Assembly (NCBI GenBank): GCA_963070105.1
Contig: OY718808.1
Span: forward strand, 8,830,898-8,894,897
Reading direction: 5' to 3'
Length of the DNA: 64,000 bases
Origin: Litomosoides sigmodontis
Taxonomy: Eukaryota; Nematoda; Chromadorea; Rhabditida; Onchocercidae
Shown: one piece after another, positions 17,463 to 28,381 of the stretch
Numbering within the stretch: the stretch's first letter is position 1
How the letters are laid out: the number at the start of each line of letters is the position of its first letter
Made by a program: the position numbers and the translations under genes
Notes under the pieces: model-generated
What the model was told of the DNA's origin: nothing
Database searches by the model: none
Seen by the model: the letters and a program-made list of their open reading frames with translations, nothing else

Positions 17463-19903
17463 ATGAGGAATGAGGCTTTACCTTATGAAAAGGTATTCCA
17501 TGCATCATCCACCACACGTCGTCCGATCACATTCACCAGTCCTTTCAAATTTCCTTCCTTTTTTCTTTCAAATTAAAAAAAAAATGCTAATGACTTGAGT
17601 TGATGAGTTTTATGAAAATATAGTGAAATTTAATAAATTTAATTAAATTATGATGTATAAGTGTGAAATTGCTAACAATCAATTATTCCATCTTAATTTA
17701 ATCTAAATTCTTTCGGGATATTTCATCAGTATTACTAGCTCGTTGATACATGTATAAATAGCTAAGTATTAACTCAATATTTTTCTTCTAATTTTATTAG
17801 CAAAATTAATTTCGTATTTTCATCTTATTATTTTTTTATGAAATAAATTTTATTAAGTGGTAATTCAACAAGAACTTAATATAATGAATACATGTGTTGT
17901 AGAATAAGAACATAATATCAGAAATTTTGGAAGAAATCCGATTATCAGGAGTAAGATGAATTTCACAAAAGAAAAAAAGAGTTTTGAAATTGTAATTTCG
18001 ATAATAAACAAATTTTAGTGATATGATAAGGATAAAAGGATTGAAAATTACAAAACATTTACCAAGAAGAATTTTTGATATTAAAGAAATTAATAAAAAG
18101 TTATATGTTTTATAGCGGAATAGAGGGATATTTGGGGAGAGAGAGAGAAAGAGAGGGAAGAGGAAATGTGAAAGAAAAGGGTGTGAGGTAGGAATTTCAA
18201 AATCGGATTAACCGACATCTGGCCAAGTGTGGGGCATCCTTTGTCACAACAATGAAAACAATAAGGCGACACTTCCAGTTTAATATACCCACAAATGACA
18301 TATTAATAATACCATCAATGATAATCAGCCCTAATTAGCATATATCATCGATGAGAGGATGAATAAGGGCAGCGCGAAAATTTAACTTTAATCTTACAAC
18401 AGTCGTTCTAAACATTTCCTCCGTACAGTTCGTACATCAATAATAATTGATAAATAATTCATTTCAAAGGTAGTTTTTTGCTAATTTCTGAGGCTAACGC
18501 TAATAAAAGCAATTTTCACTTTCAATCTTCTCTTTCTCCCCTCCTCTCTCTCCCTCCCTCCCTCTCTCTCTCTCTCTCTGAAATTACATATTAATAGTTA
18601 AAATTTGTTGAATTCATTGCTGTGAATATTATCTCGTAGCATAAATGGATAAATACTATTTTAATGATTATTAATTTGCGTAAAACTCCTTGCAAACAAT
18701 GGACTTTAAAAGGAAGAAAGTACGATAGCAAAAATAAGCAATTAAAATTATTGTGTGTGACAAAAAAAAGCAACGAATTTTTTATTCGCAGAAAAAATTT
18801 GAAAATGTTTAGAGAAAAAAATCGTTCTTTTTCGAAATTGTGATAATATTTCATCTCTGTTCATCCCATTAAATTCTTTCTTTCACTTTCTTTTTTGTCT
18901 TTCTTCTTTTTTCCCTTTTGTTGAAAAGGCCATAAACCACCCACCACGCAGATAAAGCCATACATACAACCACATGTTCTGCTACACATCGATTTATCCC
19001 TCCCTGTAGAACGGTTGAAAGATCGAGGAAGAATTGGCTAAATTACCTTCCCTTCCTTTTTTTACCACTCAAAAAAAAAAACATCTGAAGGAGTGGGAAA
19101 AAGTGACTGTCAATGCAGAAAATTAAAAATTACGCTTTGTACGGGAAAGTGAAGGATTAGCAGTCAGTACTAAGCTACAGGTGAATTTTTTTGTGAAGCC
19201 AACAAATCCTGTCCAGAAAACAGATGAGAAAGAGGTTTATGTGTAGTACGTGAAATGCGTAAAGTATGTGCTACACACTAACCAACGTTTGATATTCTCG
19301 TAAATTTCCAGTGTAACTGCAAATCATTCCAATCGTGCAATTAGCTAATTTTCACCTAACCGAAGTCAAGCATCGCTAGCTTTACCAAAAAAAGAAAAAC
19401 ATGTGAAATGAGATCGGAATCAGAGGAAAAATTTTAGTTGATGTCATCACTGCGAAGGCTTTTTTTCACGATGAGCTAACTCTTTGGATGAGATTGATTG
19501 CTTTCAATTTCTCTTATCAGCCATAGAAGATTCACATCGAGAAACACAAATTTAGAATGATTTTTAAACGTGTTCGTCACTAAAAATACGAAAACGAAAG
19601 TAAATTTGAGTAGTAAAGATCAAACTACCGGTAACATAAATCTAAATTCTTCCTTCCAGGCTGTGCAACACAACACAGTGAAGGATGTGATTTATTTAAT
19701 AAAATATCGGAAACAGTGATAATGACAAAAAACGCAATAATCCATTTTTTAACATGGAAGGAATTGACAACGTCCCAAAAAATAAATAAATACCTCGCTA
19801 ATTCAAACAATTCAAACAGGAAAATAACTTACAGGAAGACCAAATGCTTCATTTACAATTCCAGGAAGAAAAACGGAAAATGTACGAAATTCAAACTTTT
19901 TAA
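17463..19903 (+). CDS. Weak candidate gene, four small exons
   Basis: Possible exons: 17463-17492 (MRNEALPYEK, behind a CCTTTCAG site that could take a spliced leader), 19181-19234 (VNFFVKPTNPVQKTDEKE), 19660-19715 and 19835-19903. The last two join without a break in frame to give a C-terminus rich in Glu, Gln and Lys that reads EDQMLHLQFQEEKRKMYEIQ and then stops. The phase between the second and third exons does not close in that frame, so an exon is missing or the chain is wrong. The minus strand over 19629-19940 also has exon-like signals. The family is not recognised and nothing beyond splice signals and composition supports it. Confidence 0.2.
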
Positions 19904-20067
19904 AATCATTTTTCGTCAAGAGAGCTGAGGAAGGAGGACAAGAGACGGAGAGTTCAGAGAGATCGGAGAGAGGGAGAGAGGGCTACCGCATTTTCAAATT
20001 CCGCTGTTGAAAATGCTTGCTCCTTTTAATATGCCGATGGAAACATGTTACAAAATACGCAACTTTT

Positions 20068-20757
20068 TTACTGCATTACAGTATTTTCATCTGACTTCTG
20101 CGTCGTTTGCTGCTCCTTTGGGGATGCTCGAATGGGAATGTTTCGTGCTTCAGGTAAGTCGACGGTTGTTTTGGATGCACAAATTGTCAACACTCCTTTG
20201 TCGGACAAATGTGACTCGATCGTGTCCGATCGGACTTCTTCCGGTATGGTAAATTTTCGAACGAAGTGACGTTCAATGCTACCACTTCCTGATTGATCGA
20301 CACGCTCCTTGTGATGACCCTCAATTACTAGTTCACGATCTCGAACCGAAACCGAAAGTTCCTTTGGATGAAAGTGCGAAACATCCACTTTAATTGAGAA
20401 TTTATCCTTCTCGTTCAACACCTGAAAGTTAAACCTACCAGTCAACTTTTATTGGCTAATTTCATTGAGCGAGCGTTACGTCAAATGAATACGAAAAAGG
20501 TCAAGGAGGCCGGTGACTTGGGCAGTCCTAACTGGAAACACTAATATCAGTAAGTGAAATCAATTCATTACCTCGCCAAGCGTATTCCCGATATTACATT
20601 CATTCAGGATCGGCTGATTTAGCCAGTACGGTGCAACACACTGTAGCGGTCGATACGGTGATTTGTCATCGAACGTGCTGTCGAGAATGCTTACTATGAA
20701 ACGCTCCATCGGTGAGGTACAGAAATAATCGCGTGGATTGTAGCGGAAGAGTGACAT
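20068..20757 (-). CDS. Small heat shock protein (HSP16/alpha-crystallin family), copy 1
   Basis: Two exons, 20757-20572 and 20421-20068, joined in phase 0 between GGCGAG|GTAATG and CTTTCAG|GTG, giving 179 aa. The N-terminal exon starts MSLFRYNPRDYFCTSPMERF. The second exon is the alpha-crystallin domain: VDVSHFHPKELSVSV, RELVIEGHH, the A/SxxxxGVL loop (SHLSDKGVLTI), and a C-terminal IXI-type anchor (RNIPI). Such proteins are ATP-independent chaperones that form oligomers and hold unfolding proteins. The gene is transcribed away from copy 2 and shares its promoter region, as in the C. elegans hsp-16 pairs. Heat-shock elements and a TATATAAG box lie upstream. The intron interrupts at the same place as in copy 2. 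The tail differs (QQTTQKSDENTVMQ). Confidence 0.95.
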
Positions 20758-22121
20758 TGTTGAATTTACTTGATTACTTGAATGATCGCTGAATTTTTCC
20801 AAATTATTGAAAAAAATTTTGCAATTGCAATAGGTGAGATCGAAAGCGCCAAGGACAAAAATAAATAGTGCAAAATGCTCGTGGAAGTTTAGTTTTACTA
20901 AAACAAAGTGCATAACAATCTAAGGTTTACTCTCGGACCGTTCGAAGCATTACAGTGACAGACATGCACCGTCAGACACAAGTGAGAGCACCTTTTACAA
21001 CTCTCCTAGCGCAATCTGAAAAGCGAAAAGCAACCGCGAACGGAAAGGAAATGCCAGAAAAGGGGATAGTTGGACGAATAACCGGTACCCGGCGATAAAC
21101 CGGCTAACGATGTCGAGAGATTCCACCTTCATTGGATCCGGTTGAGTGACCGAAGTGCTAGTGCCATGCCACTCTCTGCTCTACTTATATATCTTCAGGT
21201 CAGAATGTTCCAGCACTTTCGCGAAACGAACACAACTGCTCGCCTGTGTGTCTGCATCTCTGTCTAAGTTCTAGAACATTCTCTCTGCTCTCTCCATTTG
21301 CACTTTTATGAGCAAAGTGAGAAAACAAAAACAAACGTGTGATGTTGCAGCGTGGACACTTCAGAATGCTTACGTAGACGAACTATTAATTACTGATAAT
21401 TGTTTATTTGTTGCTGTGACATGCCAAGTAACTCTGTTTATTATTGTCTAGCAAATCTGTAATTTCCCTCACGCAACGAATTTAATATGAACAGGTCACG
21501 TGGTATTGCAGTGAATTGTACGTTAAATGATGTGACGCATCATCGTTCATTTACGCAAGGATTTCTGAAACGTTCATGTTGCTCTCACGCTTCTTTTTTT
21601 CTTTGCTCCATTGGTACAGGAAAAGTGCAAGCAAAAAAGAGAGCGAGAAGAGACATTGGCGGGGAATGTTCCCAAAACAATGGCAGAGACGCAGGCCTAT
21701 CGATGCATAACAGAGCTGTTATGTTTCTTCGAGAAAGTGCTGGAACATTCCGAGCCGAAGGGATATAAATAGGGGAAGAGGCAACGTGACACGAACACGT
21801 TGTCCCATCGACAGGGCCCAGTTCACGCTGAGCTCGTATTCCACTCGTCCCTCTTTTGCCCTTTCGTTGCCCTTACGTTCACTGTTGTTTGCTCTTTTTC
21901 AAATTGTATTAGGAACGCTACGTTTGCGCGTGAACCTGGCGGATAAATGTGTGCAAATGTAATTCTTTGAATGGTCTTACGTGCAACTTATCGTTCCTTC
22001 CCCATTCTCACTGCTATATTTATCTCATTCTCAGCGAATTACGACTTATTGTGTTAACTTTTGTTTTTTTTTTTCTCTCAAATACTTCATAATTTAGGCG
22101 ATTATTCAAGTAAATCCGACA
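20758..22121. promoter_or_regulatory. Shared bidirectional heat-shock promoter of the sHSP pair
   Basis: The 1.36 kb between the two start codons holds several heat-shock elements. The best is a perfect three-unit site, TTCTAGAACATTC at 21269-21281. Others are GAATGTTC at 21203-21210, TTCGCGAA at 21218-21225, GAATGTTC at 21664-21671, TTCGAGAA at 21728-21735 and GAACATTC at 21743-21750. TATA boxes face outward: TATATAAG on the minus strand at 21191-21184 and TATAAATA on the plus strand at 21764-21771. Both lie more than 300 bp from their ATG, so long leaders or leader introns are likely; a TTTAG acceptor at 22093-22097 fits the plus gene. An ORF at 21487-21768 overlaps these sites and is not taken as a gene. 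Confidence 0.9.
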
Positions 22122-22829
22122 ATGTCACTCTTCCGCTACAATCCACGCGATTATTTCTGTACCTCACCGATGGAACGCTTCATAGTCAATATTCTTGACA
22201 ACACGTTCGATGACAACACTTCATATCGACCGCTGCAATGTGTTGCACCGTATTGGCTAAATCAGCCACTCCTGAATGAATGTAATATCGGAAATACGCT
22301 TGGCGAAGTACTGCATTGATTTGACTTATTGATTTCGTTTAATTTTGTTTTTGCTTTTCACTTGCTAATTTCGTACTCATTTGACGCAAAACATTCGTTC
22401 AATGAAATTAGCAAGTGCAAATGATCGATAGGTTTGGAAATTTCTCTTCGGAATGTCTAAGTGAAGTGTGATGACTTTCAGGTGTTGAACGAGAAAGATA
22501 AATTCTCAGTTCAAGTGGATGTTTCGCATTTCCATCCAAAGGAACTTTCGGTTTCGGTTCGAGATCGTGAACTAGTAATTGAGGGTCATCACGAGGAGCG
22601 TGTCGACCAGTCAGGACGTGGTAGCATTGAGCGCCACTTTGTTCGAAAATTTACCATGCCAGAAGAAGTCCGACCTGACACGATCGAATCACATTTATCT
22701 GACAAAGGAGTCCTGGCAATTACAGCATCTAAGACAACAAGTAACTTACCTGAAGCACGGAACATTCCGATTCGAGCATCTCCAAAGGAAGCAAGTCAGA
22801 AATCTGAAGCAGGCGATACCAAGCAGTAA
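22122..22829 (+). CDS. Small heat shock protein (HSP16/alpha-crystallin family), copy 2
   Basis: Two exons, 22122-22307 and 22482-22829, joined in phase 0 (GGCGAA|GTACTG and CTTTCAG|GTG), giving 177 aa. The protein matches copy 1 through the N-terminal exon and the alpha-crystallin domain, with the same SHLSDKGVL and RNIPI motifs. It differs most in the tail (EASQKSEAGDTKQ). It should act as a heat-induced holdase like its partner. The start ATG is the first after the likely leader acceptor, and the N-terminus equals that of copy 1. AATAAA sites follow (for example 23164-23169). Parts of the second exon are identical in DNA between the copies, which points to a recent inverted duplication or gene conversion. 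Confidence 0.95.
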
Positions 22830-24174
22830 AAAGCAGGAGGAAATTTTATTAATATATCCGAGGGATGACGCGTTTTACTGATGAAATCTGAAATTTTACA
22901 AATACAATAATCTTCCGATTTTTTAACTGTCGTCTCTCACTGTATAATTCTGTCAGCTCTTTTCGAATATTATTTTATTTAAACAGTTTAAGTGAAGAAA
23001 GTAAATTTGATTTTTCTTTAGGGCATTGCTATTTTTTTTAATCCATTTGTTTTTCATCTCATTACTATGATTGTTCGTTTTTTGAAACATTGCGCATTCC
23101 TCTCATGTTATCAAATGAATTGTTGCATTTTTTGTCATTATTAATACTTCCAGTATTTTGTTAAATAAACAGTAACTTTCGTTTATGGGCTGCACATACA
23201 ACTTGAATGACGTTTAAGCTCAATAAATTACTGAAAAGCTAAGGGAGATTTATATTACTCCCTTGATCTTTACCACCCAGATGCATCAGTCTTACTTAGT
23301 TCGACAAAATTCTGTATTTTGTTACTGCTTTTGTAAACTGTAACGTACGTGGCAAGCAGACATTCTGATTCATTAGTAATACGAAAATGTTAACAATTAG
23401 GCGAAACGGAAGTGTTAGATTCCAGTAATTCACTCGATTTTATGTGTTCAAATAAAATTACTTAGGATGACGGTATGACGTAATGTTAGGTATTCAAAGG
23501 GATGTCAACGGTTCAAATGAAAAATCCTGTGAAAGTGAGAAACAGTAATCGCTTGGGGGTGAATGCCACATTGAAATTAATGTAAACGGAATTGACTTAT
23601 TAAATTGGGCTATCTGATCACGCTTGTTCGATAAACTCAATTTGATATTTCGTGGCGCTTTTTGAATTTGAGTTGATTGAAACGCACCAATATTTTATCA
23701 TTTTTTTTTCGACAAAATGTTTCAAAATATCGTCTGAAAATGTCGAGAGAAATATTGATTAATGGCGAAGTAGAAAAGAAATGAAATGGATTGGATGAGA
23801 CAAAGCAAAAAGCTTAACTTTTCACATATTTCATCGATCGCATCATTTGCTAAGCCAGCCGTTCTTGTGGAAATTTTGTTCACAGCGCTTGAAATTTTGT
23901 AAAAGCATAAAATAATGTTGGTAATGAAACAGATTTTCCTCTTCCTTTTCCCTCGAGATGAATGCGTTTACTCAAATCAAATAGGAAATGGACGAGGTGA
24001 GAGTCCATCTGTTAATTATCAAAGACATTCGAGCAAATGAATTAGTAAGGAGGAATTTAGGCAGTTAGCTTTTTTCTTTCCGACCATTAGCTGCTGCTCA
24101 CCGAGGGATGAAAATGTTCGTTTGTCATACAAAAAATACATTAGGAAGTAAGAGTGATTATTTTATTCCGAAAT
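22830..24174. other. 3' flank of sHSP copy 2, no gene seen
   Basis: Holds the 3' untranslated region of the sHSP gene and AT-rich spacer. No exon-like signal was found on either strand. Confidence 0.5.
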
Positions 24175-25560
24175 TTATAAAGACTTGAAAACATAACAGT
24201 TTGCATTATTTTGTAAAGTCATTGGTTTGATCGATATATGTAAGCTAAAATCATCGGCCGAACAAACGATACTGTATGAAGTGGAAAGGATACTTTGTTT
24301 TGAATCATTTTCTTAGCCAACCGAATATCATCTACCATACTCTGCAAAAATTTTGCGTATATTTTGAAGTGATATTTGCTTAAGTGTTTGAAAGTAATAA
24401 TTTCTTTTACAAAGAGTTAAATTAGGATAAAGTCTTAGGTCATCGTTTCCCCTTGTTCTTGTTCACTTTAAAGCGGTAAAAAAAATGAAATGTTTGGAAT
24501 TGATTATTGCAATGTTGCTGACGGCTATTTCATGGCGAAATGTGGATTGAAATGGAAAAAGCAAGTTGAAATTAAGCGAGAGATGATGACAAGCATGACC
24601 TTTGGATATGCTCCTTTAACTATACACCGCGCTTTACGCAGAACAATAATTAGGCAAAATTAAATCTTTTTTGCCGTAGCGGTTTGAAATGTACAATGCA
24701 ACGGATTTTTTTTTTTGGTCCAAACAAAGTTTCGTTTGTATTCCAATTTTTTTTTCAGCTTTATATTTTTTAATGATAAGCTATATGTAGTGAGCAATTA
24801 GCGCATGTTCCAGCTAAGAGATTAACCAATTTTTTCCGGTTGAAACGTTCCTTGGCACCGAGTTCATCTAAGGTCAACTTCTTCGGGGTAACTGTTAATT
24901 AAATTAATTAATTTACAAATAATCGATTGTAGCGCATATCATCTTGTTGTTGTTCTGTAAATGATATTTACCTGCTTAATGATACTCGATAATTCAGATA
25001 GGTTCATTACTCGAACTTCGAGTATCTCGTACAAGAACCTGTGCATTCACTGAACGTCGTTTTCGAAATCTGCACGGTCTACAGCAACAAGGATTTGCGG
25101 GTGGTGGTGGGGGTGGTGGTGGTGGTGGTGGTGGTGGTGGTGGTGGTGGTGGTGGTGGCTGAAAGAAAAATTTCACAAAGTTTTCAAACGTTTACATAAA
25201 TTTCTTGAATTCTTTTCTATTCTGTTAGTAAAGTTAAATCTTTTCAAGAAATTACAAATGAAAGGATAATAGTGCCATTTGAGCAATTTCTTTGTTCAAA
25301 TATTGAAAGTAATGAATCTTTAAATTTAAAAAAAAAAAATGAAAATTTACCGCTGGACAAGGACAAAATAGGCAAAGGCAAGGTAATGGTGGAAGTGTTA
25401 GAGGTGGAAGTTTGGGTAGAGGTAACAGTGGAAGGCACGGTAGGCAAGGCAGTGCTGGTAGACACGGTGTACAACATGAGCGGCAATTACCGGATACGGT
25501 TGTTACTACGACAGTAAGATAAAGGAATAACGAAGCTGTCGAAGGCAGTAAGTGTCCCAT
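24175..25560 (-). pseudogene. Decayed or frameshifted ground-like (GRL) gene
   Basis: Exon 1 (25560-25351) has an ATG, a signal peptide (MGHLLPSTASLFLYLTVVV) and a Cys/Pro-rich stretch. Exon 2 (25158-24972) is a long polyproline run, then NPCCCRPC and a basic RKRR, joined in phase 0. Both are typical of the N-terminal half of nematode ground-like proteins. The ground-like domain follows but in shifted frames. NLSELSSIIKQ ends exon 2 in the +1 frame; SMVDDIRLAKKMIQNK opens exon 3 (24341-24175); YSIVCSADDFSLHI and NCYVF complete it in another frame. Read straight, the frame stops at 24991. Aligned by eye to the intact copy at 28.4 kb, the first and third domain cysteines are missing. This is either a pseudogene or a gene with two single-base assembly errors. 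The lost cysteines favour decay. Confidence 0.6.
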
Positions 25561-26807
25561 TACTGAGATCTAAAAGAGTAACAGAACGGTTAACTGTTTA
25601 AAAAGGAAAGTTGAAATTGAGCGCAATTTTATTTCAATGATAGACGCCGCACCTATCGATCAATTCCACTATCATTTCACTTCCAGTGCGTTCAAAGAAG
25701 ACGTATATCCTGGCATATGATCACTATTACCGCTAATTGTTAACAGTGAAGTGTTAAAATTTAATTACAATAAATAATTTGCGCGCTACAAATTGGATTT
25801 ATGAGAAAAGCAATAATTCTCCTCTCGTCGTACATCGAAGTGTATTTTGGATGTGAGAAAAAAAACAAAGAAAAAGCGAAATTCTTTCCCATATAAATTT
25901 AATTGAAATCGAATTAATTTAATGCATATGGAAGAAAAAGGGTAATGAGAGTAAATTGAAGAGGAGGAATGGAACGATGCTATCGAAATTACTGAATTCA
26001 ATAGGTGCAAAAAACACAGTGTGAAATAAAGTGCGCAAATGTCGAAAAGAGAAGGACGGTGAGTAGCGCAATATCTGAAGACTTGCTGCTGCAACAACTA
26101 CCATTCACTACTACTACTTCAGTGGTTGAAGTGTACTAGTTTCCTTTTAAATAGTCCTAGCACTGTTCCTTCCGTTAATTTTTGGTGAAAAAAAAAAGAA
26201 AAAGAAAAACGAAGACAATCATGTCAAGCGAAGGAAAAAAAGAACGGACCTGTCAACTTGTTTTACTTTATATATATTAAAAAAAAAAAAAAAGCATGCG
26301 TATATGCATTTCTCTTTTGATGTCTGCGTGTGTTTACTGAGTTTGTTTATGCGTAAGTATTGTTAACAGCAACAAAGACCAAACAAGTCAAACAAAACAA
26401 ACATGCAAACAGATCCACTTCTTTTTTTTTCCTGCATTTCTCTTCTTTTTCAGATTAGAATAATGCATGCCGCTTTCGGTAAAAACAAAAAAAAAAAAGA
26501 AAATTTTCAAAATTTGGTAGCTGTTGTTGTTGAAAATGGATGCATTTTGTTGGTTAATAAAATAGTGCAGCAAATATGTATGTGGAAAAGAACTAAAAGT
26601 ATCATCGTTTTCCTGTTTTAAATTGAAAACGATGAAATTTTCAAGAAATTTGCACAAGTTTAAATTGAAAATTCGAGTTGGGTAAATTTGTTGGAAAAAT
26701 TTAACATTTATCTTTTTCCCCCTGTTCACAATATGTTTTTCCGTTTCATTCTTGCTGAACGAATGTAAAATCATTAAAGACAATTTAGTAAAATCATTTA
26801 ATTGCAG
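25561..26807. other. Spacer without a supported gene
   Basis: AT-rich with A/T runs. A minus-strand frame open across 26388-26822 (about 144 codons) has no ATG at its head and is full of Lys, Asn and Phe runs. I do not take it as a gene. Confidence 0.45.
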
Positions 26808-26864
26808 TACCGGCCAACACAAACAATCCTGCCGCTTCAGCTTGCCAGTTTAATGCGTGACTGA
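26808..26864 (+). other. Exon-like GC-richer island
   Basis: A good acceptor (TTAATTGCAG) is followed by a plus-strand frame, YRPTQTILPLQLASLMRD, that ends in TGA. A second plus frame and a minus frame across the island are also open, so the coding strand cannot be decided. No partner exon was found. Confidence 0.2.
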
Positions 26865-26893
26865 AAATGGCTGGAAATTCCTTACCGATGATG

Positions 26894-26936
26894 AAGTGAC
26901 GTCAAAGGCGTATAAATCTCTAATGTGACGTCACTT
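26894..26936. promoter_or_regulatory. Paired CRE-type sites around a TATA-like box
   Basis: AAGTGACGTCA (26894-26904) and its reverse complement TGACGTCACTT (26926-26936) flank TATAAAT (26911-26917). TGACGTCA is the classic CREB/ATF site. Two full palindromic copies 29 bp apart, mirror-placed around a TATA-like box, look like a small promoter. No gene start could be tied to it. Confidence 0.5.
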
Positions 26937-28381
26937 TTTTAAACTTTAACTTCCACCATGAATTTATTTCCATTAACAGAAAAAGAAAAAAAAAGACGAA
27001 AGAAAACTCAAGTAAAACACTTTAAAAATAAGCGAAAAAGCAGCAATAGCAAGAAATCTTTTGATTAGTGCAAAAAATAATTTTGAAAATAGCAGTGGAA
27101 ATGTAATTCTCACAAATGAACGTACATAGCGGGAAAGTGTTAAAAGTTAAAGGTCAATAAATTAATTTTCAAAATTGGCATTAATCAAATAGTGAGTAAC
27201 GCTACCTTCAACAACCAATACCTTCGTCTCTTTTTTTTCTCGTACGAATTAAAAAATGAAAAAGTAGAAATTGCATATATTATAGCTGTCATATAGCATT
27301 TCTCATCATTTCCAGTATTTCCCTCTCATAGCATCGTCTATTATTTATTACTTGTATTATTTATAGTAATAATAATCGTTATTATTACAATCATTATCAT
27401 TGTTATTTGCTACTACTCATTATTGCCTAATATGATCAGTTGCTATTAACTAATTATCATTTGTGCTTGCTAATAATTATTTCTAATCACTGCTATCCCA
27501 CTGATTTCTTCTTTTCAACACCGTTATCATTATCATTATTATCATTTCATCAGCTGATTTCTTTCTTATCTGATCTACTTTCTTGCTTCATCCTCATCAT
27601 CCTCTTATCATTTTTATCATTTTTCGTTTTCACTCAGCTGATAATAACTGTTATTGGATAAAGTTAACTGCATGCTTTGCTACGTGACAGAATTAAGCAA
27701 ACGTGGAAAATCAAATTTATTTAAAAAATCATTCTCTTGAAAATGAGCGAGAGGATACAACACATTCACGTATAATATGCACTTCATTATCAGCAAGCAC
27801 TATTGATAAGCATCTGTTTTTCTCAATTTTACTGCAATAACATTTAATAAATTATTGAAATTTTCTGTACAACAAAATGAATAGCAAATTATTCATGCAA
27901 AATTATTATATAAAACATTCATAGAAACAATAGCAATAGCAATAGCCGTGGCAATGTGAAAGTGATGAACAAATTTAGAACCAAATAACACTTGCAATTA
28001 TCAGTGATATCAATTATCAGTATTAGAAAGATTTTGTGATGCATAAGCGATAAGAATCCATCGATATGAGTTATGAATTAATTTATTTGAATAGTTGAAA
28101 TTGGTAATGTAAAATCTTTAAATCATTAACAAACAACAGTTTGTCGTTTCAATATTTAATTAAAATTTCCTTCATCAACAAATAGCATCATCCAACATAC
28201 ACACACGCACACAACCACGAGTGATAAGATCAGCTGTTGTATTTCTGCTAAATTTTTTTTGCTGTTCGCAAATGATAAGGAGCGATGAAATTCCATTTAT
28301 TTTCATTTCACACCTACTTACCTTATCCTAAACAAGTAATGCAATTAGTTCAAAATACACATTTCCTGTTTCGAAATTGAT
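26937..28381. other. Spacer without a supported gene
   Basis: AT-rich. 27340-27660 is a long degenerate ATT/TCA-rich tract whose open frame (27440-27661) gives a low-complexity hydrophobic peptide. No splice-supported exon was seen. Confidence 0.5.

Noticed and set aside
18940..19050. Minus-strand Cys-rich piece (MCSRTCGCMYGFICVV)
   Set aside because: It has an acceptor-like site but no partner exon, and the frame soon runs into Lys-rich A/T sequence.
21487..21768. 93-codon plus-strand ORF in the sHSP promoter
   Set aside because: It overlaps heat-shock elements and the TATA box, has no homology I recognise, and ends at the promoter core.
26388..26822. 144-codon minus-strand open frame
   Set aside because: It has no ATG at its head, is dominated by Lys/Asn/Phe runs from A/T tracts, and has no splice partner.
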